Assembly (NCBI RefSeq): GCF_000272475.1
Contig: NZ_AKFJ01000015.1
Span: forward strand, 62,001 to 126,000
Source of the DNA: Novosphingobium sp. Rr 2-17
Lineage (GTDB): Bacteria; Pseudomonadota; Alphaproteobacteria; Sphingomonadales; Sphingomonadaceae
Reading direction: 5' to 3'
Length of the DNA: 64,000 nucleotides
Shown here in pieces: positions 24,483-32,880 of the stretch; the first letter of the stretch is position 1; each line of letters starts with the position of its first letter. A program made the translations under genes and the position numbers. The notes under the pieces were generated by a model, which saw only the letters and a program-made list of their open reading frames with translations, made no database searches and was not told the origin of the DNA.

Positions 24483-26003
24483 TCAACGGTAAGGTCGACC
24501 GTAACAGTCGCGGATCGTGGGAGTAGGCGTCGCGCGCTTATCGTCCAGCATGCGCCATGCTTGCGCCAGCCGCCAACGGTCGAGCAGCGATCCGCCCGAG
24601 TTGTCCACTTCGTCCTGAAGTTGGACCATGATGTCCCGGCGCACCCAGCGGGCCCGTTGGCGCAGATCGGCAGGCGCATTGCTCTGCTCAAGCTCCAGCA
24701 ATGGCAGCAGTGACGAACCGCCCAGGCTGCTGGCATAGCACAAGTCCAGTTTCGCCCCGTCGCCATCGATCTCACGCGCGTGGCGGACGTTCCATTGCGC
24801 CGCGATCGAGCCTAAGTCGACGAAGGCGCAAACACACAGCAAGAGGCCCGCCACGGCCAGGTTGGCATTGAGAAGCCAGGCCGCGCTGTGTTGTTTGAGC
24901 AGACGCCAAAGGATGAGAAACAGGCCGGTCGCAACCAGTGCCATCCACAGAAGGGCGGAGATCCGCAGCGTCGTCAGCAGATAGGCGTCGATATAATCGA
25001 TCGTGCGCAGGGCCGAGCTTGCAACCAGGAACAGGTTCTGGGCGATCCAGGCTATCACCAGTCGCCGGATTGCGCGGTTTTGCGCAGTGGCCGAGCCGGG
25101 GCGCAGAAAGACGAGTACGAAGAGGCCGGCAAACAGCGCGGTGGCGATCAACGGATAAGCGCCGCGATGAACGTACTCTGCTGCCGACACACCTTCGGGC
25201 AAAGGCACCAGACCCCACAGCCACGCGGCATCCATCGCGTTCTGCGCCGCAAACAGCAGGTTGAACGCCGCCAGGGAAAGCAGCACCGATCCGGTCGAGA
25301 CACCGGGGATAGCCCAATCGCCGCTGCCATCGAACGTCCCGAACAAGCGGCGGGCCAAGCGCGGCCGGAGTAACGGCCAGCTTACGAGCAGCAGCATAAC
25401 CCAACAGATCATGCGCCACACTGTCGTGCCGTCGGGGAGCGGGATGCTGAAGGTTGCCAGAAGGCGGTCGATCACGGGGTTGGCGGCAGCGAAGAGGCTG
25501 ACGACCACCGCGCTACCGGCCAGAGGTAGCGCCAGGAGGCGTAGCAGGCCAAGCAAGCCGGGCCTGTGCCAACCACGCTGGCTCGCAGCGCGCGCGCCGT
25601 GGTTCCGGTCGATGAATGGGGCGGGTATGGCGAAAAAGCCCAGCACCACCAGTCGCTGGAACCAGCGCCAGCCATCGTCGAAGCGCCCTGTACGCGGCAG
25701 CAAGGTGGCGACGCCAACCGCGATCCAGAACAGAAGGAAGGTGATTGGGTTGGGTTTGAGCGCCATACCCACAGCCATCGCCGTAGCAATGGCAAGAGCA
25801 AAGAGGGCACGCGGGTCTCGCCGTACCGCCGGTCGCGCGATCATCAGAGCAACGATCTGCGCCAAGAAAAATGTTGCGATCGGCAGCGCGCCGATCTCTT
25901 TGTCGGTGGCGAGGAATAGCTGGTCGCCCAGTATGACGAGCGCGGCGGCGAGAAGCAGTTTGACGGCAAAGGAGCCTGTCAGGCGTCCGGTAAACAAGTG
26001 CAT
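24483..26003 (-). CDS. DUF4173 polytopic membrane protein
   Basis: 506 residues with roughly ten to twelve hydrophobic segments spread over residues 15-400, and a soluble C-terminal tail of about 100 residues (ELEQSNAPADLRQRARW, RDCYGRPYR). The pattern matches the DUF4173/DUF4153 family, of unknown function. ATG 26003 (MHLFTGRLTGSF) is used; a longer in-frame start to 26132 would encode a Cys-rich non-membrane extension in the MarR promoter region. As first gene of an operon with a two-component pair, it may be part of the sensing or response apparatus. Confidence 0.82.
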   Translation of the reverse strand: MHLFTGRLTGSFAVKLLLAAALVILGDQLFLATDKEIGALPIATFFLAQIVALMIARPAVRRDPRALFALAIATAMAVGMALKPNPITFLLFWIAVGVATLLPRTGRFDDGWRWFQRLVVLGFFAIPAPFIDRNHGARAASQRGWHRPGLLGLLRLLALPLAGSAVVVSLFAAANPVIDRLLATFSIPLPDGTTVWRMICWVMLLLVSWPLLRPRLARRLFGTFDGSGDWAIPGVSTGSVLLSLAAFNLLFAAQNAMDAAWLWGLVPLPEGVSAAEYVHRGAYPLIATALFAGLFVLVFLRPGSATAQNRAIRRLVIAWIAQNLFLVASSALRTIDYIDAYLLTTLRISALLWMALVATGLFLILWRLLKQHSAAWLLNANLAVAGLLLCVCAFVDLGSIAAQWNVRHAREIDGDGAKLDLCYASSLGGSSLLPLLELEQSNAPADLRQRARWVRRDIMVQLQDEVDNSGGSLLDRWRLAQAWRMLDDKRATPTPTIRDCYGRPYR

Positions 26004-26179
26004 GCTGGCGGCCTTTGTTGCGAGTTGCGAGCAGCACAATCGCAGGCAGAAGAGCAACGAGATGCGGGATGGCTGTGCGCAGCCTGCACAATTGCGGTGC
26101 AGAAACGGTGCAGGGCCTTGCAGGAAATGCATCGTGCTCCGCCTTGCACGGAAATCCTTAGCGTCCTAACTAATGATCC

Positions 26180-26632
26180 GTGACGGAACGATCTGACCAG
26201 GAACTCGCGCTTGCCGCACGGCTGTCGCTTACTTCGCGTGCTTGGCGGCAGTTGGCGGATAGCGTGCTGGCTTCGCTCGGCATTTCGAATTCGACGGGGT
26301 GGGCGCTGGTCCATCTTCAGCGGTTGGGGGCCGGGGCGCGTCAATCGGAGCTTGCGCGCGTTGTCGGCGTGGCCGAACCTTCGCTGGTGCGCACCATCCA
26401 ACAACTTGAGCGCGGCGGATTGATCGTGCGCGAGCAGGACCAGGCCGACCGGCGGGCCAATTGTCTCCAACTTACTGCGGAAGGTGCCAGGCTTGCCCGC
26501 AGCATCGACGCGCGATTGGGGGCGTTGCGCGCGGAACTGACGCAAGGCGTGACCGACAAGGAATTGGGCGTGGCCGTGCGCGCGCTCGATCGGATCGATG
26601 CGGCGATCGCCGATAAGCGGGCGGGGCTGTGA
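26180..26632 (+). CDS. MarR-family transcriptional regulator
   Basis: 150 residues starting at GTG 26180. The winged helix is at residues 50-100: ARQSELARVVGVAEPSLVRTI as recognition region (shown in part), then the wing VREQDQADRRANCLQLT. Flanking helices form the dimer interface. It overlaps the FUSC gene by GTGA and is divergent from the DUF4173 operon. MarR proteins commonly repress adjacent efflux operons and release DNA on binding aromatic compounds; that role here is inferred. A short TTAG-4-CTAA repeat just before the start (26158-26169) could be an operator. Confidence 0.92.
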   Translation: MTERSDQELALAARLSLTSRAWRQLADSVLASLGISNSTGWALVHLQRLGAGARQSELARVVGVAEPSLVRTIQQLERGGLIVREQDQADRRANCLQLTAEGARLARSIDARLGALRAELTQGVTDKELGVAVRALDRIDAAIADKRAGL

Positions 26633-28686
26633 TCCAGGAACTCAAAACCCGTTTCGGCCTCGACGCGGCGGTCTTTTCGATGAAGGCTTTTGCCGCCGCG
26701 ATGCTGGCGACCGGGGTGGCTTTCGCGATCGGGCTTGAGCGACCGTACTGGGCTTTTATTACCTCTTATGTCGTTGCCCAGCCACTGGCGGGGGCGGTGC
26801 TGTCCAAGGCCTTATTCCGCGTGATCGGCACGTTCGTCGGCGCGTGCATGGCCGTGGTGATGGTGCCGCCGCTGGTGAACAGCCCGGAATTGCTGACGCT
26901 CGCCATTGCGGGGTGGCTGGCGCTGTGCGTGTTCGTGTCGCTGCTCGATCGCACGCCGCGCTCCTACATGTTCGTGCTGGCCGGCTATACCGCCGTGCTG
27001 ATCGTGCTGCCGGCGGTGGAGGCGCCCGGCGCGATCTTCGAAGATGCGGTGCTGCGGGTGCAGGAAATCACGCTGGGCATCTTGTGCGGCAGCCTGGTCC
27101 ATGGGGTGGTGCTGCCCGGTTCGGTCTCCAAATTCCTGCTCGGCCGGGTCGCGCTGATCCTGGCGGACGCTGAGCGCTGGAGCCGCGATTCTCTGGCGCT
27201 GGAGCCTGACCCTGCGCTCGATGGCGAACGGCGCCGCCTGGCGCAGGATGTGACCGAGCTGCACCAATTGTCGATCCACTTGCCGTTCGAAACCAGCCGT
27301 CTCGCGCCGCGGGTGCGGGTCGTGCGAGCGTTGCAGGATCAGCTTTCGATGGTGATGCCGCTGGGTGCTGCCGTCGCCGACCGGATCGCCGCCTTGCGTG
27401 AACGCGATGGTGTCACCTCTGGCATCGAAGCCCTGCTGGCGGACACGCAAGGCTGGTTCGACCGGATCGACGCGCCGCGCCGCCAGCGTGAGTGGGAGGC
27501 CGCGCGCCTGATCGCGCGTTGCTCGGCGATGGAGCCTGATGTCGGCCCCACCAGCGACTGGACGGCGTTGTTGCGCCTGAGCGTGTTGTCGCGCTTGTCT
27601 TCGCTGATTGCCGTCCATCTCGATGTGCGCGACTTGGCGGAACAGATGGCGACGCTCGATCGCCGGCCGGTCTCGCCGCGCATCCCGGCGCTGCTGGAGG
27701 GCCGGCGCAATCGAGAGCTTCATCGCGATGTCCCGCGGGCCGTGCGTGGCGCGCTTGGGGCCTTTGCCACGATCGTGGTGGGATCGATGCTGTGGATATT
27801 CAGCGGGTGGAGCGACGGGGGGACGGCGGTGATGCTCGCGGGGGTGTTCCTCGCGCTGTTCTCTGCCGCCGATAATCCGCTGGCTCCTCTCAAGGGCTTC
27901 CTGGTCGGCACGCTGATCGCCGCTACGTTGGGCGCGATCTACGTCTTTGCGATCCTGCCGCGAGTGGACGGGTTTGCGATGTTCGCAGCGGCGTTGGCGC
28001 CGCCATTGCTGGTGCTGGGATCGCTGATGTGCTCGCCGCGCTATGCCGGGATCGCGTTGCCATCGCTGATGGGGATGGGCAGCCCGTTCATCATCGCGGC
28101 CAAGTACAGCGGCCATTTCGCGACGTTCGCCAACGGCATGCTGGCGCAAGTGTCCGGCATCGTCTTTGCGATCGTCATGGCGCGGCTGTTGCAGGGCGCC
28201 GGGCTGGAGCAAGCGATCCGGCGCACGTTGCGCGCTGGGTGGCGCGACATTGCCGAGCGCAGCAACCTGATGGCGCCGCCTGACGTGCGCGGCTGGATCA
28301 ACCGCATGCTGGACCGGCTGGCGCTGCTCGCACCGCGCCTGGCGATGATGGGAAAGCAGCCGGGCGAGCCGCTATACGATGTCCTGCGCGATTTGCGCAC
28401 CGGCGTCGCCATCGGGGAATTGCGTCAGTTGCGGCTCGATCTTCCGCCCGAGCGGACGGCGCCGCTGACCACCGTGCTTTCGGAAGTAGGCGCGTACTAT
28501 CGCCGTCTGGAACCGGATGAGCGACCGCCCGCCGATCCGGAATTGCTGGGCGGCATCGACCGCGCACTCGATGTTTTCGCGCGCGACGAAGATGCCGGGG
28601 TCCGCCGGCAGGCAGCGTTGGCGCTGGTCAGTTTGCGGCGTAACTTGTTCCCGGATGCTCTTGCCCCGTCGGAGGTTTCTGCATGA
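26629..28686 (+). CDS. FUSC-family (AaeB-like) aromatic acid exporter, inner membrane
   Basis: 685 residues. Two membrane blocks of about six helices each (residues 15-165 and 365-520) are separated and followed by cytoplasmic helical regions, as in AaeB and related fusaric-acid-resistance pumps. Diagnostic parts include RPYWAFITSYVVAQPLAGA near residue 33 and the second copy GWSDGGTAVMLAGVFLALF. It starts at GTG 26629 overlapping the MarR stop and ends overlapping the DUF1656 gene by ATGA. With the following three genes it should make a tripartite exporter for hydroxylated aromatic acids or similar compounds. Confidence 0.9.
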   Translation: MIQELKTRFGLDAAVFSMKAFAAAMLATGVAFAIGLERPYWAFITSYVVAQPLAGAVLSKALFRVIGTFVGACMAVVMVPPLVNSPELLTLAIAGWLALCVFVSLLDRTPRSYMFVLAGYTAVLIVLPAVEAPGAIFEDAVLRVQEITLGILCGSLVHGVVLPGSVSKFLLGRVALILADAERWSRDSLALEPDPALDGERRRLAQDVTELHQLSIHLPFETSRLAPRVRVVRALQDQLSMVMPLGAAVADRIAALRERDGVTSGIEALLADTQGWFDRIDAPRRQREWEAARLIARCSAMEPDVGPTSDWTALLRLSVLSRLSSLIAVHLDVRDLAEQMATLDRRPVSPRIPALLEGRRNRELHRDVPRAVRGALGAFATIVVGSMLWIFSGWSDGGTAVMLAGVFLALFSAADNPLAPLKGFLVGTLIAATLGAIYVFAILPRVDGFAMFAAALAPPLLVLGSLMCSPRYAGIALPSLMGMGSPFIIAAKYSGHFATFANGMLAQVSGIVFAIVMARLLQGAGLEQAIRRTLRAGWRDIAERSNLMAPPDVRGWINRMLDRLALLAPRLAMMGKQPGEPLYDVLRDLRTGVAIGELRQLRLDLPPERTAPLTTVLSEVGAYYRRLEPDERPPADPELLGGIDRALDVFARDEDAGVRRQAALALVSLRRNLFPDALAPSEVSA

Positions 28687-28898
28687 ACGGTGAAACCGCC
28701 ATCTTCGGGATCTACGTGCCCTCGCTGCTGTTATTGGCGCTAGTGGCGCTGGTGTCGACGTGGCTTATCACTCGCCTGGCCGACCTGGCTGGCCTCTATC
28801 GTTTCGTTGCCTATCGGGCGCTTGTGGACTTGTGTCTTTTCGTCATGGTCCTGGGTGCTTTGGCTGTTCTTGTCCCCCACATCGGTTTCGCCCCATGA
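28683..28898 (+). CDS. DUF1656 small membrane protein (AaeX-like)
   Basis: 71 residues with two hydrophobic helices (residues 10-30 and 45-67). The start NGETAIFGIYVPSLL and the phrase GLYRFVAYRALVDLCLFV are typical of DUF1656 proteins, small partners found between FUSC pump and adaptor genes. Both ends overlap neighbours by ATGA, indicating strict stoichiometric coupling. The precise role of AaeX-type subunits is unknown. Confidence 0.92.
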   Translation: MNGETAIFGIYVPSLLLLALVALVSTWLITRLADLAGLYRFVAYRALVDLCLFVMVLGALAVLVPHIGFAP

Positions 28899-29806
28899 AA
28901 AAGTATCTGCCCGCGCTGGGCCGTAGTGCCGCCACCATCGTCATCGTCGCGGCTGCCGCGCTGATCGCGGTGTGGATGTGGAACCATTATGAGCGCAGCC
29001 CGTGGACCCGCGATGGCCGGGTGCGCACCGACGTGGTGCGGGTGACGCCTGACATCGGCGGCCTGGTCACTTCGGTTGCGGTGAAGGACAACCAGCAAGT
29101 CAAGGCCGGCGACTTGTTGTTCGTGATCGATCGCCCTCGCTATTCGCTCGCGGTCGAGCAGGATGAGGCGCGGATCGCCAGCGCGCGTGCTACCTTGGCG
29201 CAGGCCCAGCGCGAAGCCGCGCGCGACCTGGCGCTGGGCGATCTGGTGGCGACCGAAACCCATGAGCAGAACGTCGCCCGCGTCGCTACCGCGCGCGCCT
29301 CGCTGGCCGAGGCGATGAGTGCGCTCGACGGAGCCAAGCTCAACCTCGCGCGCACGCAGGTGAAAGCCTCGGTCAACGGCACCGTCACCAACCTTGATCT
29401 GCATCCGGGGGACTATGTGGCGGCAGGCAAGCAAGCGATGGCGCTCGTCGATGGTGATTCGCTGCGGGTGGAGGGCTATTTCGAGGAAACCAAACTGCCC
29501 CTGATCCACGTCGGTGCGCCGGTCACCGTGCATCTGATGGGCGAGACCGAACCGCTGCGGGGCACGGTCGAAAGCATTGCTGCCGGCATCAACGACGATA
29601 GCCGCGGGGATTCGGAAAACCTGCTGCCCAATGTCGAGGCGACATTTTCGTGGGTGCGGCTGGCTCAGCGCATTCCCGTGCGGGTACGGCTGACGCATGT
29701 GCCCAAGGACGTGCGTTTGATCCTGGGTCGTACCGCCACGGTGACCATCGAGCAGCATGGCGTCCAACATGCTGGGCAGCCTGGCAAGGCTCAGGGGGCG
29801 AAGTGA
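28895..29806 (+). CDS. HlyD/AaeA-type periplasmic adaptor protein
   Basis: 303 residues. ATG 28895 gives one N-terminal membrane anchor (residues 10-30), then a barrel-sandwich hybrid split by a coiled-coil hairpin (residues 80-160, rich in Ala, Glu and Gln). Blocks: VRTDVVRVTPDIGGLVTSVAV, VKAGDLLFVIDRPRY and VNGTVTNLDLHPGDYVAAGK. It should link the FUSC pump to the outer-membrane channel encoded next. ATGA overlap at the start; its stop shares one base with the next start. Confidence 0.92.
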   Translation: MKKYLPALGRSAATIVIVAAAALIAVWMWNHYERSPWTRDGRVRTDVVRVTPDIGGLVTSVAVKDNQQVKAGDLLFVIDRPRYSLAVEQDEARIASARATLAQAQREAARDLALGDLVATETHEQNVARVATARASLAEAMSALDGAKLNLARTQVKASVNGTVTNLDLHPGDYVAAGKQAMALVDGDSLRVEGYFEETKLPLIHVGAPVTVHLMGETEPLRGTVESIAAGINDDSRGDSENLLPNVEATFSWVRLAQRIPVRVRLTHVPKDVRLILGRTATVTIEQHGVQHAGQPGKAQGAK

Positions 29807-31227
29807 TGTGGCGCCGATACGCCTCTATCGCGAGCCTGGCGCTGGCCTTGTCCGCCTGTGTCTCGGGTCCGGACTACCACCCATCGGAGCACGCCGTTTC
29901 CAACGCGCCCACCGCGCAGCAAGGGTTCACGTCCGGACAGGACAAGGCGTTTTCGCAACAGCCGCTGCCCGACCGCTGGTGGAGCCTCTACGACGATCCG
30001 CGCCTCGATACGCTGGTGGAGCAAGCGCTGGCCGCCAATGCCGACTTGCGCGCGGCGGATGCAAACTTACGGCGGGCCCAAGCGGTCCTGCGCCAGACCG
30101 AGGGCGCGCGGACCGTCAACACGACGGTCAGCGCGGATGTGGATCAGGAGCGCGATTATACCACCACGTCGGCAGGCACGGACTTTCCCGGCGTCGCGAC
30201 TTATGATGTGGGGCTGTCCCTGAACTATCCGCTCGACCTGGCCGGCAAGCTGCGGCGGGGGATCGAGGCGGGCGAGGCGGATCGCGATGCGGTGGAGGCC
30301 GCGCGCGATGCGGTGCGGATCAACGTCGCAGCTGCCACGGCCAAAGCCTACGCCGATGTGTGCGCGGCGAATTATCAGATGGCGACCGTCTCGACCGTCA
30401 TCGCGCTGCAGCAGCAGACTTTGACAGCGACCACCCGGTTGCAGCGGGGAGGGCGCGGTACGGCATTCGACGTCAGCCGTGCGCGTACCGCAGTGGAAAC
30501 CAGCCGCGCCAACCTGCCGGCTTTCGTCGCCAGGCGGCAGGCCTCGCTCTATTTGCTGGCAACGCTGCTGGGGCGGCCACCCGCCGAATATCCCAAAGAC
30601 GTGGCGAGCTGCGCCGATCTGCCCAAGCTCGCCAAACCCATGCCCATCGGTGACGGCGCCGCCTTGATTCGCCGCCGCCCGGACATCAGGCAGGCCGAAC
30701 GCACCATTGCCGCAGACACGGCCCGGATCGGCGTCTCCATGGCTGATCTTTACCCCAGCATCAGCCTGACAGGCGGCGTCATCACCGATGGCAGGTTCGA
30801 AAACCTTGGCTCTACGCACAGTTTCGGGTTCAGCCTCGGGCCGCTGCTGAGTTGGAGCTTTCCGAACCGCCCGATTGTGAAGGCCAGGATCGCTGCGGCG
30901 CGCGAGCAAGTCGCGGTCGATCTGGCGAAGTTCGATTCGACGGTCTTGGATGCCCTGCGCGGAACTGAGACGGCGCTGGAAACCTACGCACGCGACCGCG
31001 ACAAAGCCGCCGCGCTCGCTCGGGCCGCCACCGATGCGCAGATATCTTCGACACAGGCCGCCAAGCTATCACGCTTCGGTCGGGGAGATTTCCTCGACGT
31101 GTTAAGTGCCCAAGGCAGCCTCGCTTCGGTGCGGGTCAGCCACGCTGCGGCAGAGGCAGCGCTAGTGGACGACCAGATCGCCGTGTTCCTGGCGCTGGGC
31201 GGGGGATGGCGAGGTAACGCCCAGTAA
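29806..31227 (+). CDS. NodT/OprM-type outer-membrane efflux lipoprotein
   Basis: 473 residues from ATG 29806. Lipobox ALSACVSGPDY marks a lipidated Cys near residue 20. Two internally related halves of the TolC fold are visible: WWSLYDDPRLDTLVEQALAAN in the first (abbreviated family hallmark) and IRRRPDIRQAERTIAADTAR in the second, a typical NodT signature. It forms the exit duct of the tripartite system. A longer frame back to 29650 is not needed. Last gene of the five-gene efflux operon. Confidence 0.93.
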   Translation: MWRRYASIASLALALSACVSGPDYHPSEHAVSNAPTAQQGFTSGQDKAFSQQPLPDRWWSLYDDPRLDTLVEQALAANADLRAADANLRRAQAVLRQTEGARTVNTTVSADVDQERDYTTTSAGTDFPGVATYDVGLSLNYPLDLAGKLRRGIEAGEADRDAVEAARDAVRINVAAATAKAYADVCAANYQMATVSTVIALQQQTLTATTRLQRGGRGTAFDVSRARTAVETSRANLPAFVARRQASLYLLATLLGRPPAEYPKDVASCADLPKLAKPMPIGDGAALIRRRPDIRQAERTIAADTARIGVSMADLYPSISLTGGVITDGRFENLGSTHSFGFSLGPLLSWSFPNRPIVKARIAAAREQVAVDLAKFDSTVLDALRGTETALETYARDRDKAAALARAATDAQISSTQAAKLSRFGRGDFLDVLSAQGSLASVRVSHAAAEAALVDDQIAVFLALGGGWRGNAQ

Positions 31228-31241
31228 AGGGCGCAACCCGC

Positions 31242-31409
31242 TCAGAAGTCGATGGCGATGCCTTTGTGGACCCAATCACCGTAGCGCGTGGGCGAAAGGC
31301 CGTCGGGATCGGCTTCGTCCTTGGCTTCGACCGGCTTGGGAGCAGGCTCGTTCGTCCAATGCGTGGGCTTTTCGAAGCCCTGGGGACGCTGGGTGGCGCG
31401 CTTTGTCAT
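31242..31409 (-). CDS. DUF1674 protein (SDHAF4-like succinate dehydrogenase assembly factor)
   Basis: A 55-residue protein read from ATG 31407-31409: the N-terminus MTKRATQRPQGFEKPTHW and the C-terminal signature PTRYGDWVHKGIAIDF identify DUF1674. The eukaryotic member SDHAF4 binds the flavinated subunit of succinate dehydrogenase during assembly; the same role in bacteria is inferred. It stands alone on the minus strand, converging with the efflux operon and divergent from rsmB, a neighbourhood common in Alphaproteobacteria. Confidence 0.93.
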   Translation of the reverse strand: MTKRATQRPQGFEKPTHWTNEPAPKPVEAKDEADPDGLSPTRYGDWVHKGIAIDF

Positions 31410-31518
31410 GCGGCTGATGTGGGGCGCTTAGCTGGAAAAGGCAATCAGGCGCTAGCATTTTAAGGCAGATGTCACCTGACGACTCGGAAAATGCTGCGCT
31501 TGTGTTTACAGGCGCGCG

Positions 31519-32748
31519 ATGGACATACCCGGACTTCCCGCGCGCCGTGCCGCGCTTTCGCTGATCGATGCCGTCTTGCGCCGGGGAGAGACGCTGGACC
31601 AGGCGGCTGGCCTCGCACTTGCCCGCGTCAAGGGTGACCCGGATCGTGCGTTGGCACGCGCCATTGCCAGCGAAGTGCTGCGCTGGAAGCAAGACCTCGA
31701 CGCGCTGATCGACAGTGCCACCCGCCAGCCGCTGCCCGACGATGCCAAGCCGCGCGCGGTGCTGGAAATCATGCTGGTGCAAGTGCTGCGCCTGGGCACG
31801 CCGGCCCATGCCGTCATCGCCACTGGCCTCGAACTGCTCAGCGCGGGACCGCGCCGGCTCGCGCACGGGGTGTTCTCCACCCTGACCAAGCGGGGCGTGA
31901 CTTTGCCGGAAACCCCCACGCTGCCTGAAGAAGTCGCGGCGCGCTGGGGTGAACGGGCAGGGGCCATCGCCGCCGGTCTTGCCGAGCCGCCGCCGCTCGA
32001 CCTTTCGCTGCGCGATCCTGCCGAGACGGCGCAATGGGCCGAAAAGCTCGGCGGCACTTCGCTGATGCCCGGCCACGTCCGCTTGCCGCGCGGGTCTGCT
32101 GTAGAGGCGCTGGAAGGCTTTTCGGAAGGCGCGTGGTGGGTGCAGGATCTGGCGGCGCGTATTCCTGCCGCTCTGATAGGTGCGGGCGAGGGCAAGCGCG
32201 TGCTCGATTTGTGCGCCGCGCCCGGAGGCAAGACGCTGCAACTCGCGGCCGCTGGGTGGCAAGTGACCGCGCTCGACAATGCCGGGCGCCGGCTTGAACG
32301 GTTGCGCTCCAACCTCGAACGCACCCATCTGACGGCGGATGTGGTGCAAGCCGATGTACTGACTTGGGAGCCGGACGAGGCGTTCGATGCGATCCTGCTC
32401 GATGCGCCTTGCACCGCGACCGGCACTGCGCGCCGCCATCCCGATGTGCTCCACCGCATCCATACCAACCAGATCGCCGAGATGGCCGAGCTACAGCAAC
32501 GGATGCTCGAACGCGCTGCTGGCTGGCTCAAGCCCGAAGGCGTGCTGATCTATGCGGTTTGCTCGCTGGAGCGCGCGGAAGGGCTTGGGCAACCGGCACC
32601 CGCAGGCTTGGACCTGCTGCCGATCGCGGCAGACGAATTGCCGGCGGGGCTCTCCCCAACGGACGGACGGGTGCAGACCGACCCAGGGATGCTGCCTGAA
32701 GTCGGCGGCCTCGATGGGTTCTTCATCGCGCGGTGGCAGCGCGGTTGA
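31519..32748 (+). CDS. rsmB: RsmB/NOP-family rRNA cytosine-C5 methyltransferase
   Basis: 409 residues. The N-terminal NusB-like RNA-binding domain (ARRAALSLIDAVLRRGETLD) is followed by a class I SAM methyltransferase. SAM-binding motif I is VLDLCAAPGGKTLQLAA. The two cysteines of the m5C mechanism are in DAPCTATGTARRHPD and YAVCSLERAEG; the second is the nucleophile. RsmB modifies C967 of 16S rRNA in E. coli; the target here is inferred by family. A stem of 8 bp (32807-32827) follows the stop without a T-run. Confidence 0.9.
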   Translation: MDIPGLPARRAALSLIDAVLRRGETLDQAAGLALARVKGDPDRALARAIASEVLRWKQDLDALIDSATRQPLPDDAKPRAVLEIMLVQVLRLGTPAHAVIATGLELLSAGPRRLAHGVFSTLTKRGVTLPETPTLPEEVAARWGERAGAIAAGLAEPPPLDLSLRDPAETAQWAEKLGGTSLMPGHVRLPRGSAVEALEGFSEGAWWVQDLAARIPAALIGAGEGKRVLDLCAAPGGKTLQLAAAGWQVTALDNAGRRLERLRSNLERTHLTADVVQADVLTWEPDEAFDAILLDAPCTATGTARRHPDVLHRIHTNQIAEMAELQQRMLERAAGWLKPEGVLIYAVCSLERAEGLGQPAPAGLDLLPIAADELPAGLSPTDGRVQTDPGMLPEVGGLDGFFIARWQRG

Positions 32749-32806
32749 TCGGACCGCTAATAGAGTTGGCGTAGCAGCGGGCCTGTGAGCCGGAGGCGAT
32801 GAGGGC

Positions 32807-32880
32807 GCGGGGGAACCAGTCCCCCGCTAACCTTCAAGCCGCAGGGGCGCGGTACCCTTCAGGCCGCAGGGGCGCGGCGT
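32807..32880. repeat. Hairpin plus tandem duplication at the rsmB / PEP-CTERM gene junction
   Basis: GCGGGGGA (32807-32814) pairs with TCCCCCGC (32820-32827) and may terminate rsmB. Right next to it the 17-base unit gccgcaggggcgcggta/c occurs twice in tandem (about 32838 and 32862). The second unit is the last codons and stop of the minus-strand PEP-CTERM gene, so the 3' end of that gene has been duplicated. Confidence 0.6.

Noticed and set aside
26812..28212. 466-residue minus-strand frame opposite the FUSC gene
   Set aside because: Arg/His/Gln-rich shadow; the plus-strand gene is embedded in a coupled operon.
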